Source: Spirosoma spitsbergense DSM 19989 (lineage in GTDB: Bacteria; Bacteroidota; Bacteroidia; Cytophagales; Spirosomataceae). From it: a stretch of 32,059 nt of DNA. Location of the stretch: positions 1 to 32,059 of the forward strand of contig NZ_KB893568.1 in the NCBI RefSeq assembly GCF_000374085.1. Reading direction: 5' to 3'. Shown one piece after another: positions 1-8,171 of the stretch; positions within the stretch are counted from its first letter, which is position 1; the number at the start of each line of letters is the position of its first letter. The notes beneath the pieces are model-generated. The model was not told the DNA's origin and made no database searches. It was given only the letters and a program-made list of their open reading frames with translations. Made by a program: the position numbers and the translations under genes.

Positions 1-2
1 CG

Positions 3-257
3 GGTCTTTCTGATTGTCAGGCTCGTTCGGTCAACAAACTTGATTACCATTTTAATGCAGCCCTGAGCGCGGTTAACGTGGCTAAAGTTGAGCAGGGCGT
101 TGGTCAACAACCCTTCTCGATGGCCACTATTAAGACGCTCTACCACAATCGTTTACTACTAGATCGTTTTTTTTCTATCTTACCCAAAGGCACTAAACTG
201 GAGAAAAATGATCCTAGAGTGCGTCAACTTTATCACTTCGGCTGTATAGCCGCCTAA
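3..257 (+). mobile_element. Transposase, C-terminal fragment (IS remnant or window edge)
   Basis: An open frame enters from the left edge and ends at a TAA at 255-257, giving 84 residues. The translated text (for example SVNKLDYHFNAALSAVNVAK and LLLDRFFSILP) resembles the C-terminal tail of DDE-type transposases that are common in Bacteroidota; this is recognition by eye and I cannot assign the IS family. Only the tail is visible, so whether the element is intact cannot be judged from this window. It lies about 150 bp upstream of the toxin-antitoxin locus in the same orientation. I did not find a convincing terminal inverted repeat between 258 and 350. Confidence 0.6.
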
Positions 258-354
258 ATATTGACTAACCATTGACTGAGCAGAAGCATATTTATTTCTG
301 GGTAAGGCATGGTAAGTATACTGAATGATGCAATTCGTCTGTTGCCAATTAGCA

Positions 355-386
355 GTTGATTAGCTGCCTGAAAGCAGTTATATTTG
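355..386 (+). promoter_or_regulatory. Bacteroidota-type promoter of the Xre antitoxin gene
   Basis: TATATTTG at 379-386 matches the Bacteroidota -7 consensus TAnnTTTG exactly. GTTG at 355-358, 20 nt upstream, is a three-out-of-four match to the -33 box TTTG. Transcription would begin near 393, which supports the ATG at 404 as the antitoxin start and excludes the longer frame that opens at 356. Confidence 0.6.
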
Positions 387-403
387 ATTGTAAATTAAAC
401 ACT

Positions 404-871
404 ATGTCTGCAATAACCTCCAAATCCACGCCATCTCCTTCACGTACCAGACGACGTATGGGTGATGTTGAGCCCACTACGTACCGCCCCCAAAAGGCAA
501 CGGGCTTTGGTATTATTGAGCAGGCCCGCGAGGGCGTACTGGCCCGGCAGGTAGATCAACTTGCTCAATTACTGAATATGTCGCTTAAAGAGGTGGCTAC
601 TGTACTCCAAATTGCCGAACGAACCATGCACCGATTCCGCCGTGAAGGGCATCTGGATGAGCAATCGGGCGAACGGTTGTTACTGCTGGAAAACCTGGCC
701 GCCCACGGTTTGCTGGTGTTCGATGGCCGGAGCGATGCCTTTGCCAACTGGCTCCGCTATCCGCTCCGGGAACTTAGAGGGCAGGCTCCACTGGCCCTAC
801 TGACAACCATAAGCGGCTTTAGTCTGGTAGACGATGTACTCACCCGAATTGAGTATGGCGTGTACGCCTAA
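404..871 (+). CDS. Xre/MbcA/ParS-type antitoxin of a RES toxin-antitoxin pair
   Basis: The 155-residue product has the layout of Xre-MbcA-ParS antitoxins: a basic N-terminal tail (about 1-30), a helix-turn-helix-like middle (about 50-85, with LNMSLKEVATVLQIAERTM) and a C-terminal toxin-binding domain (about 95-155) ending in SGFSLVDDVLTRIEYGVYA, a tail typical of the family. In known systems this protein binds and neutralises a RES-domain NAD-degrading toxin and represses its own promoter. The gene for such a toxin follows after 8 nt, in the same orientation, but is interrupted by a stop. The start at 404 is chosen because the promoter lies within the longer possible frame. The antitoxin itself looks intact. 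Confidence 0.85.
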   Translation: MSAITSKSTPSPSRTRRRMGDVEPTTYRPQKATGFGIIEQAREGVLARQVDQLAQLLNMSLKEVATVLQIAERTMHRFRREGHLDEQSGERLLLLENLAAHGLLVFDGRSDAFANWLRYPLRELRGQAPLALLTTISGFSLVDDVLTRIEYGVYA

Positions 872-879
872 CATATTGT

Positions 880-1344
880 ATGTTGGTTTACCGACTCTAT
901 AAAAGTACCTATATCTCGCAACCCCTGTCGGCCGAGGGAGCACGCCGGGCGGGTGGCCGCTAGAATCCAAAAGGGTACCCAATTCTATACACCTCGGCTA
1001 CACCCGAACTGGCATTACTAGAAATTATAGCGCACCTGAATCCCTCGTTTATCCCCGATTTTAATCTGCTGGTGCTGGATATACCCGACACCTACCGGGC
1101 CGTGTCGCTCACCGACCTCCCCGCCCACTGGCAGGATGAGGAACAGTACGAAACGCTTCAGTCATACTTGACAAACTGGCTCGTGCAGCATGATACGCTG
1201 ACAATGGCCGTTCCGTCGGCCATTGTCAGCCGGTCGCGCAACTACCTGCTTCATACACAACACCCCGATTTCAGCGAAAACGTCAGGATTGTAGAAAACG
1301 AACCATTCCTGATCGATACTCGGCTATTAAAGGACGCTACCTGA
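880..1344 (+). pseudogene. RES-domain toxin gene with an in-frame TAG
   Basis: Reading from ATG 880 gives one continuous 154-codon frame except for a single TAG at 961-963 (codon 28). The stop falls exactly where the conserved Trp of the RES motif GGRWN belongs (sequence reads GGR-stop-NPKG), so a TGG to TAG change explains it. The rest is well preserved: Arg5, the Glu of LALLE (codon 48), the Ser of VPSAIVS (codon 113) and a C-terminus ending NEPFLIDTRLL, at full family length. Intact relatives degrade NAD+. The gene follows the antitoxin by 8 nt. A GTG at 1072 could restart translation but would lose the N-terminal half, including Arg5 and Glu48. A sequencing error or stop-codon readthrough are the alternatives. 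Confidence 0.85.
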
Positions 1345-1515
1345 ATAGAAGGTCAGGCCAACACCGTTCCCGGCGGGTTTAATCAGGTTTTCGTACGAAC
1401 TCAATGCCAATAAACCGGAAGGGTGTCGATATTTAAGGCTTCATAGACGCATAAGGTAAGCCAGCAGGGTACTTGTTTTATCAAGTGTTTTATTAGCCAC
1501 TCTGACAAAGAAAAA

Positions 1516-1543
1516 AGCCGGTTAACTTTTCAGCTAACCGGCT
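1516..1543 (-). terminator. Rho-independent terminator of tRNA-Gly
   Basis: A perfect 9-bp stem (AGCCGGTTA, 1516-1524, with TAACCGGCT, 1535-1543) with a 10-nt loop is followed on the minus strand by a run of six T. It lies just downstream of the minus-strand tRNA gene. Confidence 0.8.
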
Positions 1544-1565
1544 CATCTTCATGTGGTTATGGGCG

Positions 1566-1638
1566 AGCGGGAAATGGGGTTCGAACCCACGGCCTGCAGC
1601 TTGGGAAGCTGCCGCTCTACCAACTGAGCTACTCCCGC
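1566..1638 (-). tRNA. tRNA-Gly (anticodon CCC)
   Basis: The reverse complement folds as a complete 73-nt cloverleaf. The acceptor strand GCGGGAG pairs with TTCCCGC, the D arm contains AGTTGGTAGA, the anticodon stem GCAGC/GCTGC encloses the loop TTCCCAA with anticodon CCC, and the T loop reads TTCGAAC. The discriminator base is T, as expected for bacterial tRNA-Gly. CCA is not encoded. A terminator follows directly. Confidence 0.95.
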
Positions 1639-1693
1639 TTGTTTTACTCCACCAAAATTGCGCGTTTACCAGCACAATGTCAAGTGATCCGTA

Positions 1694-2965
1694 TCAAATC
1701 GTTTGTAACAGGTCAATTATCTGTTGGTAAGTATAGTCCAGTTGTTCATCCGTAGTGCAGTAGGGCGGCATCAGATACAGCACATTGCCCAGTGGGCGCA
1801 TCAACACGCCCCGCGCTGTCAGGAAATCATAAGCCACATCGCGGATGGTATTAAAGTACGATGTTTCTTCCCCCACCATCAGATCGAAGGCCAGCAGGGT
1901 ACCCCGTTGTCGGATGTTTCCAACGGTTGAATAGGTAGCCAACCGTTGGGCAAACGTACTGTTTTTCTGAGCAATACGCCGGATAGCAACCTGCGTTTCG
2001 TCCAGCAGCAACAGATCCATACTGGCCAGCGCAGCCGCACAGGCGAGGGGGTTGGCCGTGAACGAATGACCATGAAAAAGTGTCCTGAGCTTATCGGTAG
2101 ATAAAAACGCGTCGTAGATGGCCTGCGTGCAGGTTGTTACACCCAGGGCCATCGTTCCACCCGTCAGCCCTTTGGAGAGGCACATCAGATCGGCTTTCTC
2201 CCGCAAATAATCGGAAGCGAACAGCTTACCTGTGCGCCCGAAGCCCGTCATCACTTCATCGGCAATGATCAGTACACCATACTGGCGGGCCAGACTAAAT
2301 AACGCATCCAGCGTTTCGGGTTCGTACATAATCATGCCCCCCGACCCCTGAACCAGCGGCTCCACGATAAAAGCCGCCACATCGTCGGAGAAGAGTTCCT
2401 TGGCCTGTTCCAGCACGGCCTGCTCCTGTCCGGCAACAGGGGCGGGCAGAAAATCAACGTCGAACAGAAAGGGAGCAAACGGCGCCGAAAAAGCACTGCG
2501 GCCACCCACGGCCATCGCTCCGAAGGTATCGCCGTGGTACGCATTTTCCAGCGCCACTACTTTCCGGCGCGGCTGACCGAGGTTATGCCAGTACTGAAAC
2601 GCCATTTTCAGGGCTACTTCAACGGCGGTCGACCCATTATCGGAATAAAAAACCTTTGCCTGATTGGGAGGCAGTATAGCCAGTAACCGCTCGGCCAGTT
2701 CAACGGCGGGCTGATGGGTAAAGCCCGCAAAAATAACGTGTTCCAGCGTATTCAGTTGTTCCGACAAGCGTTGGGCGATGTGCGGATGGGCGTGCCCGTG
2801 CAGGTTGACCCACCACGACGAAATCATATCCAGGTACTCGCGGCCATCGGCCCCGTACAGCACTGAACCTTCGCCCCGTACAATAGGAACAGGCAGCGGA
2901 GCCGTTTGCATCTGCGTAAACGGATGCCAGACAACCGCCCGATCCCGTTCAGCTAAATCATTCAT
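1694..2965 (-). CDS. bioA: Adenosylmethionine-8-amino-7-oxononanoate aminotransferase
   Basis: This 423-residue class III aminotransferase transfers the amino group of S-adenosylmethionine to 8-amino-7-oxononanoate (KAPA), giving the diamino acid (DAPA) used in biotin synthesis, in the cytoplasm with PLP. Family features are the N-terminal RAVVWHPFTQM, ISSWWVNLHGHAHP (about 48-61), SDNGSTAVEVALKMA (about 108-122), ENAYHGDTFGAM (140-151), the PLP-binding IADEVMTGFGRTG (234-246) and the Schiff-base lysine K265 in LSKGLTGG. Length is normal. Other bio genes are not adjacent. The kdsC-like gene lies 53 bp upstream on the same strand, so the two may be cotranscribed. Confidence 0.95.
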   Translation of the reverse strand: MNDLAERDRAVVWHPFTQMQTAPLPVPIVRGEGSVLYGADGREYLDMISSWWVNLHGHAHPHIAQRLSEQLNTLEHVIFAGFTHQPAVELAERLLAILPPNQAKVFYSDNGSTAVEVALKMAFQYWHNLGQPRRKVVALENAYHGDTFGAMAVGGRSAFSAPFAPFLFDVDFLPAPVAGQEQAVLEQAKELFSDDVAAFIVEPLVQGSGGMIMYEPETLDALFSLARQYGVLIIADEVMTGFGRTGKLFASDYLREKADLMCLSKGLTGGTMALGVTTCTQAIYDAFLSTDKLRTLFHGHSFTANPLACAAALASMDLLLLDETQVAIRRIAQKNSTFAQRLATYSTVGNIRQRGTLLAFDLMVGEETSYFNTIRDVAYDFLTARGVLMRPLGNVLYLMPPYCTTDEQLDYTYQQIIDLLQTI

Positions 2966-3018
2966 TGTAAACTAGTTATTATAAAAAATAAAGAACAGTG
3001 AAGCAAATTATTCATCAT

Positions 3019-3534
3019 TCATTCAACGTTCCACTTGCCCTGTATCCGCATTACCTGTTCGATGACATCACGGGCGGCTTCGTGCCCACCCGATTTGGGC
3101 GATATATACTGGCAAATTGCCTGCACTTCGTCCAACGCATCGGCGGGGCAAGTGCTTAGTACATGGGGCCGACGCAGGATTGGGCAGTCGGGCAGATCGT
3201 CGCCCATGTACAGAATTTCGGCTTCGTTCAGGGTATTGCGGGCAATGTAGCCGAGGTAAGCGTTTAGTTTCTGGTCCGATGGCCCACCCATGAAAACATC
3301 GGTTACTCCCATGGTAGCTAACCAGTTTCGTACACCTTCGGCATTTGATGCCGATACGATAGCCACTCCGTAGCCTGCTTTTACGGCCTGTTCAATGGCG
3401 TACGTATCCCGAATAGAAACAGTTCGAAAGCGTTCGCCCGTTGCCAGCAGGCTGATGCTCCCATCGGTCAGCACGCCGTCGATGTCGAAAATAAAGGTTC
3501 TTATACGGGCAAATTGGTCTTGTATGGCAACCAT
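3019..3534 (-). CDS. KdsC-like HAD phosphatase (KDO-8-phosphate phosphatase)
   Basis: A 171-residue, cap-less HAD phosphatase. The nucleophile motif is FDIDGVLTDG (D17 and D19), the motif II Ser is in VSASN, and the acidic motif is MGDDLPDCPIL. The sequence resembles KdsC, which removes phosphate from 3-deoxy-D-manno-octulosonate 8-phosphate on the way to lipopolysaccharide. A related cytidylyltransferase-associated phosphatase is possible, because small HAD families overlap and no kdsA or kdsB lies nearby. The gene starts 47 bp from the divergent rsmF-like gene. A TAAACTTG at 3539-3546 (minus strand) is one base away from the -7 consensus but sits unusually close to the start codon. Confidence 0.8.
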   Translation of the reverse strand: MVAIQDQFARIRTFIFDIDGVLTDGSISLLATGERFRTVSIRDTYAIEQAVKAGYGVAIVSASNAEGVRNWLATMGVTDVFMGGPSDQKLNAYLGYIARNTLNEAEILYMGDDLPDCPILRRPHVLSTCPADALDEVQAICQYISPKSGGHEAARDVIEQVMRIQGKWNVE

Positions 3535-3581
3535 GCCGCAAGTTTAGTGAAAACCGGGCTACTGTTCCGTATTTTTACCGA

Positions 3582-5000
3582 ATGAATGCAAACAAACGGG
3601 AATCGGCCAAATCCCCTCCATTGGCATCAGCCCCTGCGCTGCCGGATGCTTTTGAGGAGCAGATGAAGGCGCAACTGGCAGCAGAGTTTCCAGCTTTTCA
3701 AACGGCTCTGACCCAACCCGCGCCCGTAAGTATCCGGCTGAATCCACGCAAGCAAGGCTATGACAGCACGGATTTGATCCCGGTTCCCTGGTGTGCCGAT
3801 GGGTTCTACCTACCCGAACGACCCAGTTTTACGCTCGACCCGCTGTTTCAGGCCGGTGCTTACTACGTGCAGGAAGCATCCTCTATGCTGCTCAGCGAAG
3901 CCCTCCGGCAATCCGTGAACCTGAACCGGCCACTCCGGGCACTCGACCTGTGTGCTGCGCCGGGTGGCAAAAGTACCCTCCTGGCATCAGCCCTGTCGCC
4001 GGATAGCTTGCTGGTTTGCAACGAGGTGATCCGGAGCCGGGTGTCGGTGTTGCGCGAAAATCTGGACAAATGGGGTTGCCCCAATGTAGTCGTTACCAAC
4101 CACGACCCGGACGAAATGACTAACCTGGCAGGCTTTTTTGATGTCGTACTGGTCGATGCGCCCTGTTCGGGAGAGGGTCTTTTCCGGAAAGATCCGGAAG
4201 CCGTGCATGAATGGTCGGAAGCCAGTGTACAACTTTGTTCGAGCCGTCAGAAACGGATTCTTTCGGCAGCCGCCAATTTGCTTGATGAGGGAGGCATTCT
4301 CATCTACAGTACCTGTACGTATAATGACCCGGAAAACCGGAACAACATGCAGTACTTAGCCGAACATGGTTTTCAAAACCGCGCCCTGACGCTGCCCGAC
4401 GATTGGGGTATTGTCGAGAAAAGTTCGGACGATGCGGTTGGTTATCAGTGTTACCCACACCGGGTTCGGGGCGAGGGCTTTTTCATCAGTATTTTCCGGA
4501 AAAAGACCTTTACGGCGGCCGTAAAATTAGACGCTCGTACGTTTCGTACCATCCGGGCACTACGCACCCGAGACACGGCCTCGGCCGCAAAATGGCTGCA
4601 AAATCCCGCCGATTTCTCGTTCTGGGAGAAACCCAACGGGGCGGTAATGGCCCTGCCAAAAAGCCTCGAAAAAACGTTCCTATTTCTGGATAGTGCGCTG
4701 CACAACAAGGGATTCGGTTTAGACATGGGCCAGTTTAAAGGACAGGATTTTATCCCGTCGCACGCGCTGGCCCTCAGCACCGCTGTCAACCAGAGTTTAC
4801 CTGCCATTGAACTAAGTAAAGAAAATGCCCTCCGGTACTTTAAGAAAGAAAACCTGGTGTTCGATACCCCGGTGAGCGGCTGGTTGCTGGCTCAGTACAA
4901 AGGGCTGAATCTGGGCTGGGTAAAAGGAGTTGGAAACCGCGTGAATAATTACCTGCCAAAAGACTGGCGCATCCGAATGGATATCAAAGAATACGTATGA
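3582..5000 (+). CDS. RsmF/NOL1-NOP2-Sun-type RNA cytosine-C5 methyltransferase
   Basis: A 472-residue SAM-dependent RNA m5C methyltransferase. After an N-terminal RNA-binding part with SIRLNPRK (about 50-57), the catalytic domain shows the SAM loop DLCAAPGGKS (122-131), the motif with one catalytic cysteine VDAPCSGEGLFRKD (C195) and the second catalytic cysteine in YSTCTYNDPEN (C245). The C-terminal third (about 300-472) matches the extra RNA-binding region of RsmF-like enzymes, which methylate 16S rRNA; the exact target base here is an inference. Its stop codon overlaps the ATG of the next gene (ATGA at 4997-5000), implying translational coupling. Confidence 0.9.
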   Translation: MNANKRESAKSPPLASAPALPDAFEEQMKAQLAAEFPAFQTALTQPAPVSIRLNPRKQGYDSTDLIPVPWCADGFYLPERPSFTLDPLFQAGAYYVQEASSMLLSEALRQSVNLNRPLRALDLCAAPGGKSTLLASALSPDSLLVCNEVIRSRVSVLRENLDKWGCPNVVVTNHDPDEMTNLAGFFDVVLVDAPCSGEGLFRKDPEAVHEWSEASVQLCSSRQKRILSAAANLLDEGGILIYSTCTYNDPENRNNMQYLAEHGFQNRALTLPDDWGIVEKSSDDAVGYQCYPHRVRGEGFFISIFRKKTFTAAVKLDARTFRTIRALRTRDTASAAKWLQNPADFSFWEKPNGAVMALPKSLEKTFLFLDSALHNKGFGLDMGQFKGQDFIPSHALALSTAVNQSLPAIELSKENALRYFKKENLVFDTPVSGWLLAQYKGLNLGWVKGVGNRVNNYLPKDWRIRMDIKEYV

Positions 5001-6034
5001 AACGGCTACTGCTTATTGTTGGACTACTGCTGACTGTTATGGTAATTGGCTATTTACTGGGGCCGACTGCCCAGACCGATGCGGTCAAAAATGAATCCAT
5101 CACGCTTGACCCCGACCTGGTAAAGCTGGAGCAGTCTGTTGCTCAGTCAGAACAATCCCTAAAGTTGCGGTCCGATAACGAAGCCCGTATCGTATGGGCT
5201 GATAGCCTGCAAAAAGTCAAAACGCCCTACAGCATCGTTTACATTCCGGGCTTTTCGGCAACCTGGGCCGAAGGCGACCCCGTTCATAAGCAGATTGCCC
5301 AGCGATTTGGCTGTAATCTATACCTCGCCCGTACGGCCGAACATGGCCTGAACTCGCCCGATGCGATGAAGGCCCTAACCCCAGCCCGGTATGCCGCATC
5401 GGCCGAGCGGGCACTGGCCATCGGTAAGGCGCTGGGTGACAAGGTAATCGTGATGGGCACGTCGGCGGGTGGTATGCTGACCCTTTATCTGGCATCGCAC
5501 CACCCCGAAATTGATGGACTAATTCTATATTCTCCCTGCATTGCGGTGGCTAATCCGGCCCTGAAACTGATTACGAAGCCCTGGGGGAAACAGATTCTTG
5601 ATCAGGTTTTCAGCGGTGAGTACGTCAAAAATACCCACTACAGCGGTGGACGGGAACGCTACTGGTCACCCCAATACCATACCAATGGCCTGATTACCCT
5701 GCAAACCATGCTCGACGAGTTTATGACACCGGAGCTATTTGCAAAAATAAAGCAGCCGGTTTTTATGGGTTACTACTATAAAGACGAGGAGCACCAGGAC
5801 CAGGTGGTATCGGTGGCCGCCATGCTGGAGATGTTCGACGAACTGGGCACCCCCGCAGCGGAAAAGGTAAAAAAAGATTTCCCGAACGCGGGAGAACACG
5901 TCATTGCCTCACACTTTACCTCGGGTGATTTGGCAGGAGTTTATCAGGCTACCGAGACGTTCATGAAAGACGTATTGAAGATGCCCGTTGTGGCGGCAGC
6001 CACGGGGTTAACAATTCGGCAAACTGAAAAATAG
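4997..6034 (+). CDS. Membrane-anchored or exported alpha/beta hydrolase
   Basis: A 345-residue protein. Residues 1-22 form a basic-hydrophobic segment (KRLL then LLIVGLLLTVMVIGYLL) that could be a signal anchor or an uncleaved signal peptide. The hydrolase fold follows, with VYIPGFSATWAEG (oxyanion region, about 81-93), the nucleophile elbow MGTSAGG (Ser156) and a late His in NAGEHVIASH that would complete the triad. The substrate is unknown; serine esterase or lipase-like activity is the most that can be said. It overlaps the methyltransferase by 4 nt, so the two are coupled although no functional link is evident. Confidence 0.8.
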   Translation: MKRLLLIVGLLLTVMVIGYLLGPTAQTDAVKNESITLDPDLVKLEQSVAQSEQSLKLRSDNEARIVWADSLQKVKTPYSIVYIPGFSATWAEGDPVHKQIAQRFGCNLYLARTAEHGLNSPDAMKALTPARYAASAERALAIGKALGDKVIVMGTSAGGMLTLYLASHHPEIDGLILYSPCIAVANPALKLITKPWGKQILDQVFSGEYVKNTHYSGGRERYWSPQYHTNGLITLQTMLDEFMTPELFAKIKQPVFMGYYYKDEEHQDQVVSVAAMLEMFDELGTPAAEKVKKDFPNAGEHVIASHFTSGDLAGVYQATETFMKDVLKMPVVAAATGLTIRQTEK

Positions 6035-6036
6035 CC

Positions 6037-6044
6037 TACCTTTG
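6037..6044 (+). promoter_or_regulatory. Probable -7 element of the fabI promoter
   Basis: TACCTTTG matches TAnnTTTG exactly, just after the hydrolase stop codon. The -33 region is poor (TTCG near 6015-6018). A start near 6051 would give fabI a 5' leader of roughly 110 nt that contains the 20-bp inverted repeat at 6072-6139. Confidence 0.45.
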
Positions 6045-6071
6045 GGCTTAATTAATGAATGCCGTAGCATA

Positions 6072-6139
6072 AACCGCACGGGCGGCCCCGAGTGCTTTCA
6101 GGCTGTCTACATTATTCATTCGGGGCCGCCCGTGCGGTT
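6072..6139. repeat. 20-bp perfect inverted repeat upstream of fabI
   Basis: The arm at 6072-6091 (AACCGCACGGGCGGCCCCGA) is the exact reverse complement of 6120-6139, with a 28-nt spacer. The GC-rich 20-bp stem would be very stable in RNA. There is no T tract after either arm, so it is not a classical intrinsic terminator. It ends 24 nt before the fabI ATG. Confidence 0.9.
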
Positions 6140-6163
6140 CATTATACATTTTACATTAAACAC

Positions 6164-6979
6164 ATGGCTTACGGATTACTGAACGGAAAACGCGGCATCA
6201 TTTCTGGTGCGCTGGACGAAAAATCAATCGCCTGGAAAGTGGCGTTGAAAGCGAAAGAAGAAGGGGCAACGTTCACCCTGACCAACGCCCCTATTGCTAT
6301 GCGGATGGGCGCGATCAAACAACTGGCGGAGCAATGCGACGCAGAGATCATTCCTGCCGATGCCACGTCGGTCGAAGACCTGGAAAACCTGTTCACCAAA
6401 TCACAGGAGGTGCTGGGCGGCAAGGTGGACTTTGTGCTGCACAGCATTGGTATGAGTCCGAACATCCGCAAGGGAAAAGCCTATACCGACCTCAACTACG
6501 ACTGGTTCAAACAAAGCATTGATATTTCGGCGCTGTCGTTTCACAAAATGATGCAGACGGCGTATAAGCTCGACGCCATCAGTGCAGGGGGTTCCATCGT
6601 GGCGCTAACGTACATGGCGGCCCAGCGAACGTTCCCGTTTTATACCGATATGGCCGATGCCAAAGCCATTCTGGAATCCATTGCCCGTAGTTTTGGCTAT
6701 CGCTACGGCAAATACCGGCAGGTACGCGTGAACACCGTTTCGCAATCGCCCACGCCAACTACGGCGGGTGGCGGCATTGGCGGTTTCGACAAGTTTTACG
6801 ACTTCGCCGATAAAACGGCCCCCCTCGGCAACGCCAACGCCGACCAGTGCGCCGATTACGTCGTTACGCTCTTCTCCGACCTGACCAAGATGGTGACCAT
6901 GCAAAATCTCTACCACGATGGCGGATTCTCCATGACGGGCATCTCAGAAGAAGTGATGGAGTTGATCCATAAGGACTAA
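6164..6979 (+). CDS. fabI: Enoyl-[acyl-carrier-protein] reductase (NADH), FabI
   Basis: The 271-residue protein catalyses the last reduction step of each fatty-acid elongation cycle in the cytoplasm. It starts MAYGLLNGKRGIISGALDEK, the atypical cofactor-binding N-terminus of FabI. VLHSIGMSP (about 91-99) follows. The active site shows Y150, Y160 and K167, with the same spacing as Tyr146, Tyr156 and Lys163 of E. coli FabI. This suggests a triclosan-type FabI, not FabV or FabK. The start at 6164 is preferred over a longer frame from 6092, because the extra residues would be encoded by the inverted repeat. A strong hairpin follows the stop. Confidence 0.95.
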   Translation: MAYGLLNGKRGIISGALDEKSIAWKVALKAKEEGATFTLTNAPIAMRMGAIKQLAEQCDAEIIPADATSVEDLENLFTKSQEVLGGKVDFVLHSIGMSPNIRKGKAYTDLNYDWFKQSIDISALSFHKMMQTAYKLDAISAGGSIVALTYMAAQRTFPFYTDMADAKAILESIARSFGYRYGKYRQVRVNTVSQSPTPTTAGGGIGGFDKFYDFADKTAPLGNANADQCADYVVTLFSDLTKMVTMQNLYHDGGFSMTGISEEVMELIHKD

Positions 6980-6992
6980 ACGAAATTTTCAC

Positions 6993-7034
6993 AAAGAAGG
7001 GGTTTCCTGTTCGCGAACGGGAAACCCCTTCTTT
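6993..7034. terminator. Bidirectional hairpin terminator between fabI and the PhoD-like gene
   Basis: A perfect 15-bp stem (AAAGAAGGGGTTTCC, 6993-7007, with its complement at 7020-7034) continues through a T-G pair into GTTCG/CGAAC, making almost the whole 42 nt self-complementary. A-rich DNA on the left and T-rich on the right of the stem suit termination in both directions between these convergent genes. Confidence 0.8.
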
Positions 7035-7089
7035 CGTGTCGTCACAGTAGCGAAAACCAGTTAGGTTACGTTATTGAAACAGTGCTGAT

Positions 7090-8109
7090 TTAGAACGTAA
7101 TTTCCTGAGTCAGGTACGTAGCCTGGTCATCGCCATTGATGCGAACAGTGGCAACGGGGTGGGTTTGGCTCCAGTCAATCGTAATCAGGCCGTAGTTCAG
7201 TTTGGCCACCATGTCGCCCACGCGGTGGCGGTTGGGTTCTACGTGCGGAGCAGATACGTGCGTCAGTCCGCTGCTGGTGATATCGTATAAATCATAGCCC
7301 AGCCCCGGCACGTTTACTTTAGATACTTCGGCAATGTGTCGGTCACCACTCAGTAGAAAAGCTCCTTTCGGTTTCGTTTTACCCAGCAGATCCAGTAGTC
7401 GCTGGCGGGCGGTGGGAAAATTGGCCCATTTCTCATATACATGCTCTTCGGGCAACACCTGAATACCACTGCCAATAATATGCAGGTCGGCATCGGAGTT
7501 GGTCAGTTGTTTTTCCAGCCATTGCCACTGAGCTTCACCCAGCACATCGCCGGACGGGTCGGGTACGTTCGCTTTCCCATCTTTTTTGAGCGGGTCGCGG
7601 AAATAACGGCCATCCAGCAAAATCACCTTCACACGCTGTCCTTTGGGGCCGTAGCTGTGTACCGAATATCCTCCTTCCTGCGTTCGTAGTGGACTTTCGG
7701 CGGGCACATCCAGAAAATCGAGCATCACCTGCTGGCTTTCTTTCCGCATAGGATATTCTTTACCTCCGTCGTTCACACCGTAGTCGTGGTCATCCCAAAC
7801 ACCAATGACAGGAGTCGATTGCCGCAACTGCTGGTAAACGGGATTACTTTTCTGCCGGGCGTATTTGGCCCGCAGCGTGTCCATATTTTCCGAGTCGCCG
7901 TAGATATTATCACCCAGCCAGATCCATAAGTCAGGTTTCTGCGCAACGATGTCGTCCCACAGGGGCTGCGGTCGTTTCTGATCACTACACGACCCGAAGG
8001 CAATCGTCGTCAGGGCTTTTTGTGGTGAAACAGCCGTGTTTGGTCTGGACGTTTGGCAACCCGCTATAAAGACATATACGAGCGGCAGCAGGGCAAGAAG
8101 CTTTTTCAT
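7090..8109 (-). CDS. PhoD-like metallophosphatase lipoprotein
   Basis: A 339-residue protein with a lipoprotein signal (hydrophobic stretch then FIAGCQ, Cys18), so it is probably attached to a membrane facing the periplasm. The PhoD-type metallophosphatase motifs are visible: FGSCSDQKRPQPLW, the metal-binding WLGDNIYGD, the conserved WDDHDYGVND and LSGDRHIAEV. Family members hydrolyse phosphodiesters or phosphomonoesters using Fe/Ca centres; the substrate cannot be deduced. It is shorter than secreted Bacillus PhoD but normal for the Bacteroidota group. It has its own clear promoter at 8140-8171 and ends at the hairpin shared with fabI. Confidence 0.88.
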   Translation of the reverse strand: MKKLLALLPLVYVFIAGCQTSRPNTAVSPQKALTTIAFGSCSDQKRPQPLWDDIVAQKPDLWIWLGDNIYGDSENMDTLRAKYARQKSNPVYQQLRQSTPVIGVWDDHDYGVNDGGKEYPMRKESQQVMLDFLDVPAESPLRTQEGGYSVHSYGPKGQRVKVILLDGRYFRDPLKKDGKANVPDPSGDVLGEAQWQWLEKQLTNSDADLHIIGSGIQVLPEEHVYEKWANFPTARQRLLDLLGKTKPKGAFLLSGDRHIAEVSKVNVPGLGYDLYDITSSGLTHVSAPHVEPNRHRVGDMVAKLNYGLITIDWSQTHPVATVRINGDDQATYLTQEITF

Positions 8110-8139
8110 TTCAGCAGGATTACGGATTCAGTTATCCGG

Positions 8140-8171
8140 CAAAAGTAGCGTGTCCTTGCATTCCTGACAAA
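8140..8171 (-). promoter_or_regulatory. Consensus Bacteroidota promoter of the PhoD-like gene
   Basis: On the minus strand TTTG (8171-8168), a 20-nt spacer and TACTTTTG (8147-8140) match the -33 TTTG / -7 TAnnTTTG consensus perfectly. Transcription would start near 8133, about 24 nt before the ATG at 8109. The -33 box lies inside the T tract of the upstream terminator. Confidence 0.8.

Noticed and set aside
6092..6163. N-terminally extended FabI from 6092
   Set aside because: The extension would be encoded by the inverted repeat and spoil the standard MAYGLLNGK start of the family.
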